A stretch of DNA of 46,919 bases from Gammaproteobacteria bacterium (GTDB taxonomy: Bacteria; Pseudomonadota; Gammaproteobacteria; Pseudomonadales; Azotimanducaceae), in NCBI GenBank assembly GCA_016874135.1, contig VGVE01000016.1, positions 1 to 46,919 on the forward strand, read 5' to 3'. Both the position numbers and the translations under genes were made by a program. Below the pieces are notes generated by a model, which worked only from the letters and a program-made list of their open reading frames with translations, was not told the DNA's origin and did not search any database. Numbering within the stretch: position 1 is the stretch's first letter; every line of letters begins with the position of its first letter. Shown piece by piece: positions 34,491 through 42,494 of the stretch.

Positions 34491-35407
34491 GCTGCGGCCG
34501 CGTCCGATCGGGTGGCGATGAAGATGGCACGAACCGGAGCGGGATGGCCTTCGATCGTTCGCGACGGATCGTTCGGATCAAGCGCCTCCGGCAACGATTC
34601 AAAGGTCATCCAGGGTGTGGTTCGTTGTTCCAGCACCGTGATCGGAGTGATGTCGACCACCCGCGGACCATGTAGACCTGCTGCCGACATCCAGCCCTCA
34701 ACAGTGCGAATACTAGGGATCACACTGACGTTGCGCATGCGCGCATATCGACCTTGTGGATAAAGAGATGACTCGCCGGAAACGATCAGTGTTTCGACGA
34801 TGCAGGTTCCTCCAGGAACACAGCACGCGGTCAGATGTTTCATATGTTCCAGTGGATCTTTGCGGTGATACAGAACGCCCATGGACAGCACAGCGTCGAA
34901 ACAGGTGATGTGCGGGCTCTCTTCCAGAGTAAGCGGCAGAACCCAGTTGTTGGCCTCACCGAGGAGCTTGACCGCTGCGAGATGCTGCATGCAGTACAGC
35001 AGTGTTGGATCGATGCCGACTACGAAATGTGCGCCCGCATCGAGCATCTGCCAGCCGAAGTAGCCGTTGCCACAGCCGACGTCGAGGATGCGGGCACCGC
35101 GAAGTTGTGTGAAGTGGGGCTTCAGACGTTCCCACTTCCAGTCGGAACGCCACTCAGTATCGATGTGAAGGCCTCCTAAAGCCCAAGGGCCCTTGCGCCA
35201 GGGCATGAGCGCCCGCAGCGCAGTTTGTGGGTCCTCCCCTGCGACCAGTTGTTGGACTGCGGCACTCCAGGCGGGAAAGTCGCCATGCATCGTGGCCGAA
35301 TATCGGGATGCACAGTCGGCAATGGCGTCCGCCCACTCCGGCAGTACCGCAGTGCAGCGATCGAGTTCAGTTTCGAGAAATCTCTCGAAGCTCATCCCGA
35401 TGGTCAC
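34487..35407 (-). CDS. cmoB: tRNA U34 carboxymethyltransferase CmoB
   Basis: A 306-residue protein with the CmoB signature LMPWRKGPWALGGLHIDTEWRSDWKWERL (read in parts, about 68-96) and the methyltransferase fold with LDVGCGNGYFGWQM. FSMGVLYHRKDPLEH-like sequence (LSMGVLYHRKDPLEHM) and RYARMRNVSVIPS match the family. CmoB transfers the carboxymethyl group of carboxy-SAM to 5-hydroxyuridine at the tRNA wobble position. Carboxy-SAM is made by CmoA, encoded just upstream with a 4-base overlap (GTGA). The GTG start is favoured by the overlap; an ATG four codons later lacks a ribosome binding site. The full-length gene appears intact. Confidence 0.95.
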   Translation of the reverse strand: MTIGMSFERFLETELDRCTAVLPEWADAIADCASRYSATMHGDFPAWSAAVQQLVAGEDPQTALRALMPWRKGPWALGGLHIDTEWRSDWKWERLKPHFTQLRGARILDVGCGNGYFGWQMLDAGAHFVVGIDPTLLYCMQHLAAVKLLGEANNWVLPLTLEESPHITCFDAVLSMGVLYHRKDPLEHMKHLTACCVPGGTCIVETLIVSGESSLYPQGRYARMRNVSVIPSIRTVEGWMSAAGLHGPRVVDITPITVLEQRTTPWMTFESLPEALDPNDPSRTIEGHPAPVRAIFIATRSDAAAA

Positions 35408-36114
35408 GTGCGTACGATCATCGATAGCCAGTTGAGACAGCGGAACCAGGTGGTTACCTCGGCAAAGCCGGCGGCGTGCAGGCGCTCATGGTGCATCGAT
35501 TCCGTATCAACGATCATCACGTTTTCGATCGCCGCGCGTTTCTGCCGGATTTCGGTGTCGCTGTACCCGTTTGCCGACTTGAACCCGTGATGAGTCTGGT
35601 TCATGAAATGTTCGAGCCCGGGATCTTCGTAGCGGATTTTCTCCGAGAGCAACAGGAGACCGCCATCGCCGAGGGCTACGCGAATCTTTCGCAGCAGAGC
35701 CAGCCGGTCATCCGGTTGAACGAATTGCAGAAGCCAGTTGGACAGGATCACACGGGCGGAGGCGAACTCGAGATCCCGTACATCGGCTTCGATGAAATGC
35801 ACCCGTGGATCGATCACCAGGGCACGGGCCCTGGTCAGCATCGCCGCGGACTGATCGACTGCATTCACCTCACATGGTGAATCGCCGAATGCGGCCAGCA
35901 GAGCAATCGTGGTGGCGCCCAGCGAACAGCCGAGATCATAGACGCGATCACCCGGGGCGAGATGGCGGGCGGCGATCAGTCCTGTCATCGGCACCACCAG
36001 CTCATAACCCGGGACGCTGCGCCGGATCATGTCGGGGAACACACCCGCCACGCGTTCATCAAAGACGAAGTCAACAAGGTGAGGAGCGTCGTGGCGGTAG
36101 ATTTGATCCTTCAC
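35404..36114 (-). CDS. cmoA: carboxy-S-adenosyl-L-methionine synthase CmoA
   Basis: A 236-residue methyltransferase-fold enzyme beginning VKDQIYRHDAPHLVDFVFDE. It contains DMIRRSVPGYELVV, YDLGCSLGATT (SAM loop), ILSNWLLQFVQPDDR, LLLSEKI and FMNQTHHGFKSANGYSDTEI, all typical of CmoA. It makes carboxy-SAM from SAM and prephenate for wobble uridine modification. The GTG at 36114 lies 2 bases after the ppx stop; the frame extends to 36213 but that part overlaps ppx and does not match the family. cmoB follows with overlap. It is cytosolic. Confidence 0.94.
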   Translation of the reverse strand: MKDQIYRHDAPHLVDFVFDERVAGVFPDMIRRSVPGYELVVPMTGLIAARHLAPGDRVYDLGCSLGATTIALLAAFGDSPCEVNAVDQSAAMLTRARALVIDPRVHFIEADVRDLEFASARVILSNWLLQFVQPDDRLALLRKIRVALGDGGLLLLSEKIRYEDPGLEHFMNQTHHGFKSANGYSDTEIRQKRAAIENVMIVDTESMHHERLHAAGFAEVTTWFRCLNWLSMIVRT

Positions 36115-36116
36115 GA

Positions 36117-37598
36117 TCAGGTCTCGATCACCTTCAATCCGATGGGCATATGCGACAGGAAGCCGATCTCCTGCTTGAGGTCGAGCCGCGTCAAGGGGTG
36201 CTGATCGAGCCACGCACTCGGCACCATGATCTGCAGCACTTCATCACTGGCCTTGAGGTGGATGTCCGGCACCTCATCGTTTTGACGCGAGCGCCGGAAT
36301 ACCACGGCAAGGCGGAGCAGTACGGTCAATCGCAAGAGCGCCTGCGCATCTTCACCGGTGAACAGATCAGCAGGGATCTTACGACGGTGGGAGCGGACCA
36401 GGGTGGCGAGCCGTGATTGGTCACGTTTCGAGAAGCCAGGCATATCCATATTGAGCAGCAGATAGCTACCATGTTTGTGGTACTGGCTGTGGGATATGTC
36501 CATGCCGATTTCGTGCAGGTCCACAGCCCATCGCAACAGCACCACATCGTCGGCGTCGGCGAGTTTCCATGCCTTTGCGACCTGGGCGTGGAGCTTTACA
36601 ACAAGATCGCGGACACGATCTGTATGGCTAGGTTCGATGTGGTAGCGGCCACGCAAGCTGGCCACGGTCGCTTCACGGATGTCAGCGCGGTGCACACGGC
36701 CGAGAATGTCGTGGATAAGGCCTTCGCGCAGTGCGCCGGTTGAAGCGTGCATGAAGCTGATATCGAGTTCAGCGAAGACCGCCGCAAGGATCGCCACACC
36801 ACCGCAGAACACCGGTGCGCGTTCAGCCGAGAGCTGCGGCAGATCAACCAGATCGATTTGTCTTGCTTCTATCAGGCGGCCGATCAGCCACTCGAGACCT
36901 TCGGCAGTGATGACGCCGTGCGGGAAGCCATTACCCGACAGTACTTCTTCGATGGCGAGTACGGTGCCGGAAGCACCGATGGCGGTCTCCCAGGTTCCGG
37001 GATGAAACAGATAACTCACCGGCTCGAGTTCCTGACGACCCAGGTTGACCGCCAGTTCGAAGTTGCGGCGTCCGGTTTTGCCATCCGGAAAACAGCGGCT
37101 CGACATGGCCACGCAGCCCATGTGCACACTTTCCATGATGTCGGGTTCGAAGTGGCTTCCGATGATGAGTTCGGTGCTGCCACCACCGATATCCACCACC
37201 AGCCGCCGGTCGTTGTTGTCTTCAAGGCTGTGCGAAACGCCGAGATAAATCAAGCGAGCCTCTTCGCGACCACCAATCAGTTCGATGGGATGCCCGAGTA
37301 CTCGTCCGGCTTTCTCAATGAATTTTGCTGAGTTCTTGGCCTGACGAAGGGCGCTGGTACCAACGATGCGGACGTTTTCTTCCTGGAGCCCGCGCAATCG
37401 TTCCGCCAGCCGCTCCAAACAATTCAGTGCCCTTGTTTCGGTTTCCTCCGTGAGGTTGCTGTCTTCATCCAGACCCGCAGCCAGCCGCACCATCTCCCGG
37501 TATTTGTCGACCACCTGAATGTGGCCGTCGCGTTCATTGACCACCAACAGATGAAAACTGTTGGAACCGAGGTCGAGCGCAGCGAGTTGTCTACGCAT
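36117..37598 (-). CDS. ppx: Ppx/GppA exopolyphosphatase
   Basis: A 493-residue enzyme of the Ppx/GppA family. The phosphate loops are AALDLGSNSFHLLVV at the N-terminus and VVDIGGGSTELIIG near residue 140, with the catalytic glutamate in GGREEARLIYLGV. A C-terminal HD-like helical domain follows (WAVDLHEIGMDISHSQYHKHGSYLL, read in parts). It hydrolyses polyphosphate or pppGpp; which one cannot be decided. The ATG at 37598 is preferred; a GTG lies two codons upstream. The start overlaps the M48 protease stop, and cmoA begins 2 bases after this stop, so the gene is inside one transcript. Confidence 0.9.
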   Translation of the reverse strand: MRRQLAALDLGSNSFHLLVVNERDGHIQVVDKYREMVRLAAGLDEDSNLTEETETRALNCLERLAERLRGLQEENVRIVGTSALRQAKNSAKFIEKAGRVLGHPIELIGGREEARLIYLGVSHSLEDNNDRRLVVDIGGGSTELIIGSHFEPDIMESVHMGCVAMSSRCFPDGKTGRRNFELAVNLGRQELEPVSYLFHPGTWETAIGASGTVLAIEEVLSGNGFPHGVITAEGLEWLIGRLIEARQIDLVDLPQLSAERAPVFCGGVAILAAVFAELDISFMHASTGALREGLIHDILGRVHRADIREATVASLRGRYHIEPSHTDRVRDLVVKLHAQVAKAWKLADADDVVLLRWAVDLHEIGMDISHSQYHKHGSYLLLNMDMPGFSKRDQSRLATLVRSHRRKIPADLFTGEDAQALLRLTVLLRLAVVFRRSRQNDEVPDIHLKASDEVLQIMVPSAWLDQHPLTRLDLKQEIGFLSHMPIGLKVIET

Positions 37599-39513
37599 GT
37601 GCACTGACCTGGGCAGGGACTGGACAATCCAGAGCGCCCGCCAAAAGGTGGAGCAAGGCGTTTTCCAGCTTGTCGATCCCGTTGCTAGCCGCCAGGGTTT
37701 TGACCATGGCCTTCAACACCTTCGGTTTCTGCAGTGGTGCCAGCATTCGTAGACGGGAGAGTGCATGGCTCACGGCGTTGAAGTCTGGGTTCGGCAGCGG
37801 CTGGTTTGGCAGCTTCAACCCGATCTGGGCAAAGGCTTCATCAACGAGTGTGCGCCGGGCGCCGGTCTGGGATTCGGCTGTGGCAGCAAGGGATGCAAAG
37901 AGAGAAAGCAGTTCCACCTGCACCTGTTTGCTCGAAGAGAACCGCACACGCCCGCTCGAAACCCCGGTGAAGTGCGGAGTGAGGTCCTTGATCAGCGTCA
38001 CGCAGACCAGCCATTCGAAGAGATCGAGGGATGTATCGTGGTTCGCAAGACGTGCAATCTGCTGCTGGAAGAGGCGGTACTGGGCCGTGGACTGGGTCTT
38101 GAGCGCCGGAATCGACATGGCGAGCAGCGTGATCTTCTGATCAGGGTGGATGTTTCTCATGACATCAAAGTGGCGCAGGCTGTCCTCTACGGTGTGGGGC
38201 CCCATCTGGGCGGCCAACTGGCTGAGTTGCTCTGTGCGGATCGCATCATCCGCCGACAGCAGCATGGCGTACGTCAGCGTCGTTGCCGACAGCACTTCAT
38301 GTGTCGCCTGGGTCAACGCCTTGTCGGCAAGCTGCAACAATAGTCGTGCGCGGGTCAGTGCGGCATCATCCGGATTGCCGATGGCGCTGACGATCGCATC
38401 AGAAACCTCAGACGCTTGAATCGCAGAGTGCTGCTGTGGAGCGAGACCGCTCGTACGTGCGTCCTCGGGGGTTTTGAAAGCACTGTCCGGCAGTTGCGTG
38501 GTGACCGGGAACTGACCGCTCCAACGTGGTTCAATGCTTCGGATTCGCACGTCGAGTGGTGGGTGAGTAGAAAAAAAGCCACTCAAGAAACGCCGTGCCG
38601 CCACCGCTCTGAAGAAGAGGTGACTCGCTTCATTGGCCTGGTTGTTGTTGACAGTAGAGCCTACCGAGAACCCGCCAATTTTTTTCAACGCCCCGGCGAT
38701 CCCTCCCGGATTGCGTGTGAACTGTACTGCCGCTGCATCGGCGAGGAACTCGCGTTGGCGGCTGACCGCGGCCTTGATTACGTTGCCGAAAAAAGTTCCC
38801 CCGTAGCCGATGACGACCAGACTGAGACCAAGGCCGATCGCGGCGATGCCGTTCTTGCGGCTCTTGCCGCCCGCGCGTGCGATGGCGCGACCGATCAGGC
38901 CGATGAAAAGAATGCCGTGCAGTACCGCGATCAGGCGAAGGTTGAGGCGCATGTCGCCATTGAGGATGTGGCTGAACTCGTGCGCGATGACACCCTGCAA
39001 TTCATCTCGGGTGAGCGTTTCCACGGTACCTCGGTTCACCCCGATCACCGCATCTTCGATGGAATGACCCGCGGCAAATGCGTTGATCCCCGGCTCATCC
39101 AGGACATAGACCGGGGGCACCGGTGTGCCGGAGGCAATCGCCATTTCTTCAACCACATTGAGCAGAAGGACTTCCTTGAAATCCGCCTGCTCGCGGGTGA
39201 CGAGGCGACCGCCGAATGATTCGGCAACAACACGCCCGCCGCCGCGCAGCCGAAAGTACTTATAGAGCGTGGCAACACCCACGATGCCGAGTACGCCAAC
39301 GGTGATGAGGCCCCACGTCCCGGCGGGAACCGCGCCAAGCAAACCTACGGTGGACGTATCTGCCGTCGGTAGAGCGCCATCCCCACCCAGGAAAAACATG
39401 AACCCGACCAGCAGATTCGTCAGCAGTACAAGGGTCAGAACCGCTGCAACAAACAAGAGGCCGAGCTGCCAGGTACGGCGCCGCGCGGCATCCTGGGCCT
39501 TGAAAAAATCCAC
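37591..39513 (-). CDS. M48 family membrane metalloprotease with long C-terminal extension
   Basis: A 640-residue protein. Two N-terminal TM helices (about 16-42 and 66-85) precede a zinc protease domain with HEFSH (178-182, zinc His and catalytic Glu) and Glu255 in SRQREFLADAAA as third ligand, with two further helices between (about 192-212 and 223-245). It resembles HtpX/YggG-type proteases paired with LemA, but is about twice the length of HtpX. Residues about 345-640 form a soluble helical region without recognised domain. The GTG start at 39513 lies 12 bases after the mini-LemA stop, without a clear ribosome binding site, so coupling is likely. Its stop overlaps ppx. It probably acts in membrane protein quality control. 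Confidence 0.88.
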   Translation of the reverse strand: MDFFKAQDAARRRTWQLGLLFVAAVLTLVLLTNLLVGFMFFLGGDGALPTADTSTVGLLGAVPAGTWGLITVGVLGIVGVATLYKYFRLRGGGRVVAESFGGRLVTREQADFKEVLLLNVVEEMAIASGTPVPPVYVLDEPGINAFAAGHSIEDAVIGVNRGTVETLTRDELQGVIAHEFSHILNGDMRLNLRLIAVLHGILFIGLIGRAIARAGGKSRKNGIAAIGLGLSLVVIGYGGTFFGNVIKAAVSRQREFLADAAAVQFTRNPGGIAGALKKIGGFSVGSTVNNNQANEASHLFFRAVAARRFLSGFFSTHPPLDVRIRSIEPRWSGQFPVTTQLPDSAFKTPEDARTSGLAPQQHSAIQASEVSDAIVSAIGNPDDAALTRARLLLQLADKALTQATHEVLSATTLTYAMLLSADDAIRTEQLSQLAAQMGPHTVEDSLRHFDVMRNIHPDQKITLLAMSIPALKTQSTAQYRLFQQQIARLANHDTSLDLFEWLVCVTLIKDLTPHFTGVSSGRVRFSSSKQVQVELLSLFASLAATAESQTGARRTLVDEAFAQIGLKLPNQPLPNPDFNAVSHALSRLRMLAPLQKPKVLKAMVKTLAASNGIDKLENALLHLLAGALDCPVPAQVSAHA

Positions 39514-39525
39514 TGATCAGTCAGG

Positions 39526-39705
39526 TCAGAACGAAACCTTTGGTGCGGCCTGCATGGCCTCGCGATCCTGGTATTCTAGGAGCTGAACCTCCACCTGAGC
39601 GAACGCGTTCTTGAAGCGATTCTTCAGGGTAACCAGCTTGTTGTAGATGGAGACCAGCCAGAAGGCGAGTGCTGCTACAACCACGAGAATGATGATCAGT
39701 TCCAT
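39526..39705 (-). CDS. lemA: internally deleted LemA-family protein (59 residues)
   Basis: The N-terminus is a LemA start: hydrophobic helix ELIIILVVVAALAFWLVSIY followed by NKLVTLKNRFKNAFAQVEVQ. The next residues, LLEYQDREAMQAAPKVSF, match the extreme C-terminus of LemA proteins (usual type LLEF.D...IQ.APKVSF). The roughly 130 residues between, which form the four-helix body (normally starting RRYDLIPNLVET), are absent, but the frame is kept. An AAGGA ribosome binding site lies upstream of the ATG, and the M48 gene follows after 12 bases, the usual LemA-M48 pairing. It could be a functional micro-membrane protein that keeps translation into the M48 gene, or a decaying remnant. Confidence 0.8.
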   Translation of the reverse strand: MELIIILVVVAALAFWLVSIYNKLVTLKNRFKNAFAQVEVQLLEYQDREAMQAAPKVSF

Positions 39706-39744
39706 AGTCCGGTCCTTGAGTTGAGCGGGTGTTCAGGCGAGCTG

Positions 39745-40941
39745 TCAGTCCGGCAGACCGAGTACACGTTTGGCGATGACGTTGAGCTGTACTTCGCTGG
39801 TACCGCCTTCAATGGAGTTGGCTTTTGACCGCAGCCATTGGCGTGGGGTAACCAGTTCCTTTTCATCAAACTCAGCGCCTCCCCAGCCGAGGCTACGGGT
39901 GCCCATGAGGTCAAGCATCAGATCGTACTTGCGCTTGTTCTGTTCGGTTCCATAAAACTTGAAGATGGATGCCAGGTTCATGTCGGCCTTGCCGGCTTTG
40001 GCTTCTTCATAGGAACGCCCGAGGGTGAGCTGGAAAGCGCGGTCGTTCTGGCGGTGATTGATCACCTTGTCGCGGAAAGCCGGATCGGCGATGCGTCCGT
40101 CTGCGGTCTTGCCGATGTACTCGCGGGCGATGTCATGCAGTTGCCTTCCGGTACCACCAAGCGCTGAGTTGCCGCCGATGCCGGAAATCATCTGCCGCTC
40201 GTGCTGCAACAGTGCCTTGGCAATGGTCCAGCCATGATTGAGTTTGCCGACCAGCTGATCCTTCGGCACCTTGACGTTGTCGAAAAACGTCTGGCAGAAC
40301 GGTGATGAGCCGCTGATGAGCGGAATCGGCGAAGTGGTGACGCCGGGTGATGTCATGTCGAAGAGCAGGAAGCTGATGCCTTCGTGTTTCGGTGCCTTGG
40401 TGTCGGTTCGCACCAGACAGAAAATCCAGTCCGCATAGTTGGCGTAGGAGGTCCAGATCTTCGAGCCATTCACCAGCCAGTGGTCACCCTTGTCTTCTGC
40501 CTTGGTCTGTAGCCCGGCGAGATCCGACCCCGCACCGGGTTCCGAATAACCCTGACACCAGCGGATCTCGCCCCTCACGATGGATGGCAGGAAACGCTGC
40601 TTCTGTTCTTCGCTGGCGTATTCGAGCAGGACCGGGCCCAACATCCAGATGCCAAAGCTCTGCAGCGGCGAGCGGGCATTGATGCGACGCATCTCTTCTT
40701 CGAGAACCTTGTTCTCTTCCGCGGTCAGGCCACCACCACCATAGGCCTTTGGCCAGCGGGGTGTGGTCCAGCCTTTTTCCGCCATACGATCGAGCCAGAG
40801 TTTTGAATCCGGATTGGCATAGGCCGCATTGCGGCCACCCCAGACGGCCTCTTCTTCGCCGCCCGGTGTGCGCATGGATGCAGGACAATTGGCGTCGAGC
40901 CAGTTCTGTGTTTCCCGGCGGAACGTTTCGATATCAGCCAC
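39745..40941 (-). CDS. acyl-CoA dehydrogenase family protein
   Basis: A 398-residue enzyme with WCQGYSEPGAGSDLAGLQTKAE (flavin/substrate contact, read in parts), WLVNGSKIWTSYANYADWIF, and the C-terminal IEGGTSEVQLNVIAKRVLGLPD typical of the FadE-like branch that acts on CoA esters of steroid side chains, branched or aromatic acids. The GTG at 40941 has AGGGAG just upstream and fits the family N-terminus (VADIETFRRETQNWL). The frame is open to 41073 but that portion is not family-like. It lies 39 bases before mini-lemA. It is divergent from the flavin reductase (138-base gap). Confidence 0.88.
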   Translation of the reverse strand: MADIETFRRETQNWLDANCPASMRTPGGEEEAVWGGRNAAYANPDSKLWLDRMAEKGWTTPRWPKAYGGGGLTAEENKVLEEEMRRINARSPLQSFGIWMLGPVLLEYASEEQKQRFLPSIVRGEIRWCQGYSEPGAGSDLAGLQTKAEDKGDHWLVNGSKIWTSYANYADWIFCLVRTDTKAPKHEGISFLLFDMTSPGVTTSPIPLISGSSPFCQTFFDNVKVPKDQLVGKLNHGWTIAKALLQHERQMISGIGGNSALGGTGRQLHDIAREYIGKTADGRIADPAFRDKVINHRQNDRAFQLTLGRSYEEAKAGKADMNLASIFKFYGTEQNKRKYDLMLDLMGTRSLGWGGAEFDEKELVTPRQWLRSKANSIEGGTSEVQLNVIAKRVLGLPD

Positions 40942-41079
40942 GGTGAGCTCCCTGTGAATCCGCCGGATTTTAATTGAAGCGGATGCGGCGTTATAGTCGC
41001 GGGCTTCCTCGGCGTTGCCAACAATCGACAGGATCACACCATTTGAACGCTTTCCTGGATCTTCAGTACGCACGCCAAC

Positions 41080-41577
41080 ATGAATGCAAGCATGGTTAGT
41101 TGGGACAGCCGCACCTTTCGCAACACGATGGGGCAGTTCAGCACGGGCGTAGTCATTGCTACCGGAATGTTGCGAGGAGAACCCGCTGGCTTCGCCGCCC
41201 AGTCGTTTGTATCCCTCTCACTGGATCCACCACTGATTGCGGTGTGTCCGGGCAAGACCAGTACCAGCTGGCCGAAACTGCGTGAAGCCGGCAAGTTCTG
41301 CATCAACGTGCTTGCGGCAGATCAGAAAGCGGTGTGCGACACCATGGCGAAGAGCGGCATCGACAAGTTCGCCAGCATTCCCTGGCGCGCTGGCACAACC
41401 GGCTCACCGATCATCGAGGGTGTGATTGCGTGGATCGACTGCCAGCTTGAAGCGGAACATGAAGCCGGGGATCACACCATTGCTGTGGGTCGAGTAGTCA
41501 ATCTCGGCGTTGATGCCCCAGAAAAATCGCCACTGCTGTTTTTTCAGGGCCGTTACGGTTTGTTTACGGGGTTGTAG
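41080..41577 (+). CDS. flavin reductase domain protein
   Basis: A 165-residue protein with the split-barrel FMN-binding fold. It has RTFRNTMGQFSTGVVIATG, PAGFAAQSFVSLSLDPPLIAVCP, FCINVLAADQ, CQLEAEHEAGDHTIAVGRVV and PLLFFQGRYGLF. These are the conserved stations of HpaC-type NAD(P)H:flavin reductases that feed reduced flavin to two-component monooxygenases. A second in-frame ATG at 41092 (MVSWDS) is equally possible, and neither has a good ribosome binding site. A convergent LLM oxidoreductase and a divergent acyl-CoA dehydrogenase are neighbours, so it could supply FMNH2 locally, but no two-component oxygenase is visible. It is cytosolic. Confidence 0.87.
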   Translation: MNASMVSWDSRTFRNTMGQFSTGVVIATGMLRGEPAGFAAQSFVSLSLDPPLIAVCPGKTSTSWPKLREAGKFCINVLAADQKAVCDTMAKSGIDKFASIPWRAGTTGSPIIEGVIAWIDCQLEAEHEAGDHTIAVGRVVNLGVDAPEKSPLLFFQGRYGLFTGL

Positions 41578-41588
41578 CCATTGAAGTA

Positions 41589-41607
41589 CCTCGCGAGTGG
41601 CGCGAGG
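41589..41607. terminator. hairpin between convergent genes
   Basis: Arms CCTCGCG and CGCGAGG pair perfectly (7 bp) around an AGTGG loop, 12 bases after the flavin reductase stop and 11 bases before the end of the LLM gene. No U-run follows. The position suggests a bidirectional terminator. Confidence 0.5.
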
Positions 41608-41617
41608 CTCAGACCCT

Positions 41618-42490
41618 TCAACGGATAATCGCTTCCAGTGCCTCCCAGTGCAGATCACCGAAAGTACCATTCGGATTGACTGGCTGAATACAGATGTGAT
41701 CCGCACCCGCGTCGAAGTGCTCCTGGATACGGGCCTTGATGCGATCCACATTGCCCCAGGCGAAGGTGGCATCGATGAACTTGTCAGAACCGCCGTTACC
41801 GAGATCATCTTCGGTAAATCCCGACCGCAGCCAGTTGTTGCGGTAGTTGGGCAAACCGAGATAGATCGAAGCCACCGGTCGAGCGAGCTTGCGTGCGGTC
41901 GCTGCATCTTCACATAGGACCACCTTCTGCTCCACACACAGCAATGGCCCTTTACCCATCACTTTGCGCGCCATGGCGGTGTGCTCGGGTGGGGAGAAGT
42001 AGGGATGCGCGCCGTTGGCCTTCATCGCGGCCAGTTCCAGCATCTTCGGTCCGAGCGCAGCGATCACGGTCTGGGGTTTTTCGGCGGGCTGTGCGCCTTG
42101 ATAGGGAGAAGCGGCCATCTTTTCAAGATAGGCGCGCATGGTAGGTACAGGTGCCGCGTATTTGAGGCCACGTACGCCTTCAACCAGCGGTTTGTGCGAT
42201 ACGCCGAGCCCGAGCAGGAAGCGTCCCCCACTCTGTTCGGCCAGCGCCATCTGTCCTGCCAGTGTCACGCCGGGTTCGCGGTGATAGATGTTCGCGATGC
42301 CGGTGGCGAGATTGAGGGTCTTCGTATTCGCAAGCAGCCAGCTGGCCGTCACAAAGGGATGTTTGCCGACGGTTTCCGGGATCCACAGTGTGCTGTAGCC
42401 AATACGTTCGATCCGCTGCGCAGCTTCTGCGGCTTTTGCGGCTGGCAAGCCATCAAAAAAATACCAGACACCCAGTTTGCCGGGATTCAT
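41618..42490 (-). CDS. LLM-class (luciferase-like) oxidoreductase
   Basis: A 290-residue TIM-barrel protein. MNPGKLGVWYFFDGL, RIGYSTLWIPETVGKHPF, LNLATGIANIYHREPG, SGGRFLLGLGVSHKPLVE and HFDAGADHICIQPV are landmarks of luciferase-like monooxygenases, closest by eye to the TIGR03620 group described as probable F420-dependent. No F420 biosynthesis gene is in the window, so FMN is the safer assumption for this organism. The ATG at 42490 has AGGGAA upstream; the frame is open to 42622 but that overlaps the crotonase gene. It lies 4 bases after the crotonase gene on the same strand, so the two form an operon. Confidence 0.85.
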   Translation of the reverse strand: MNPGKLGVWYFFDGLPAAKAAEAAQRIERIGYSTLWIPETVGKHPFVTASWLLANTKTLNLATGIANIYHREPGVTLAGQMALAEQSGGRFLLGLGVSHKPLVEGVRGLKYAAPVPTMRAYLEKMAASPYQGAQPAEKPQTVIAALGPKMLELAAMKANGAHPYFSPPEHTAMARKVMGKGPLLCVEQKVVLCEDAATARKLARPVASIYLGLPNYRNNWLRSGFTEDDLGNGGSDKFIDATFAWGNVDRIKARIQEHFDAGADHICIQPVNPNGTFGDLHWEALEAIIR

Positions 42491-42494
42491 GTTT

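Noticed and set aside
38416..39219. 267-codon open frame on the plus strand
   Set aside because: It lies wholly antisense to the M48 protease including the HEFSH region, and its translation is not protein-like.
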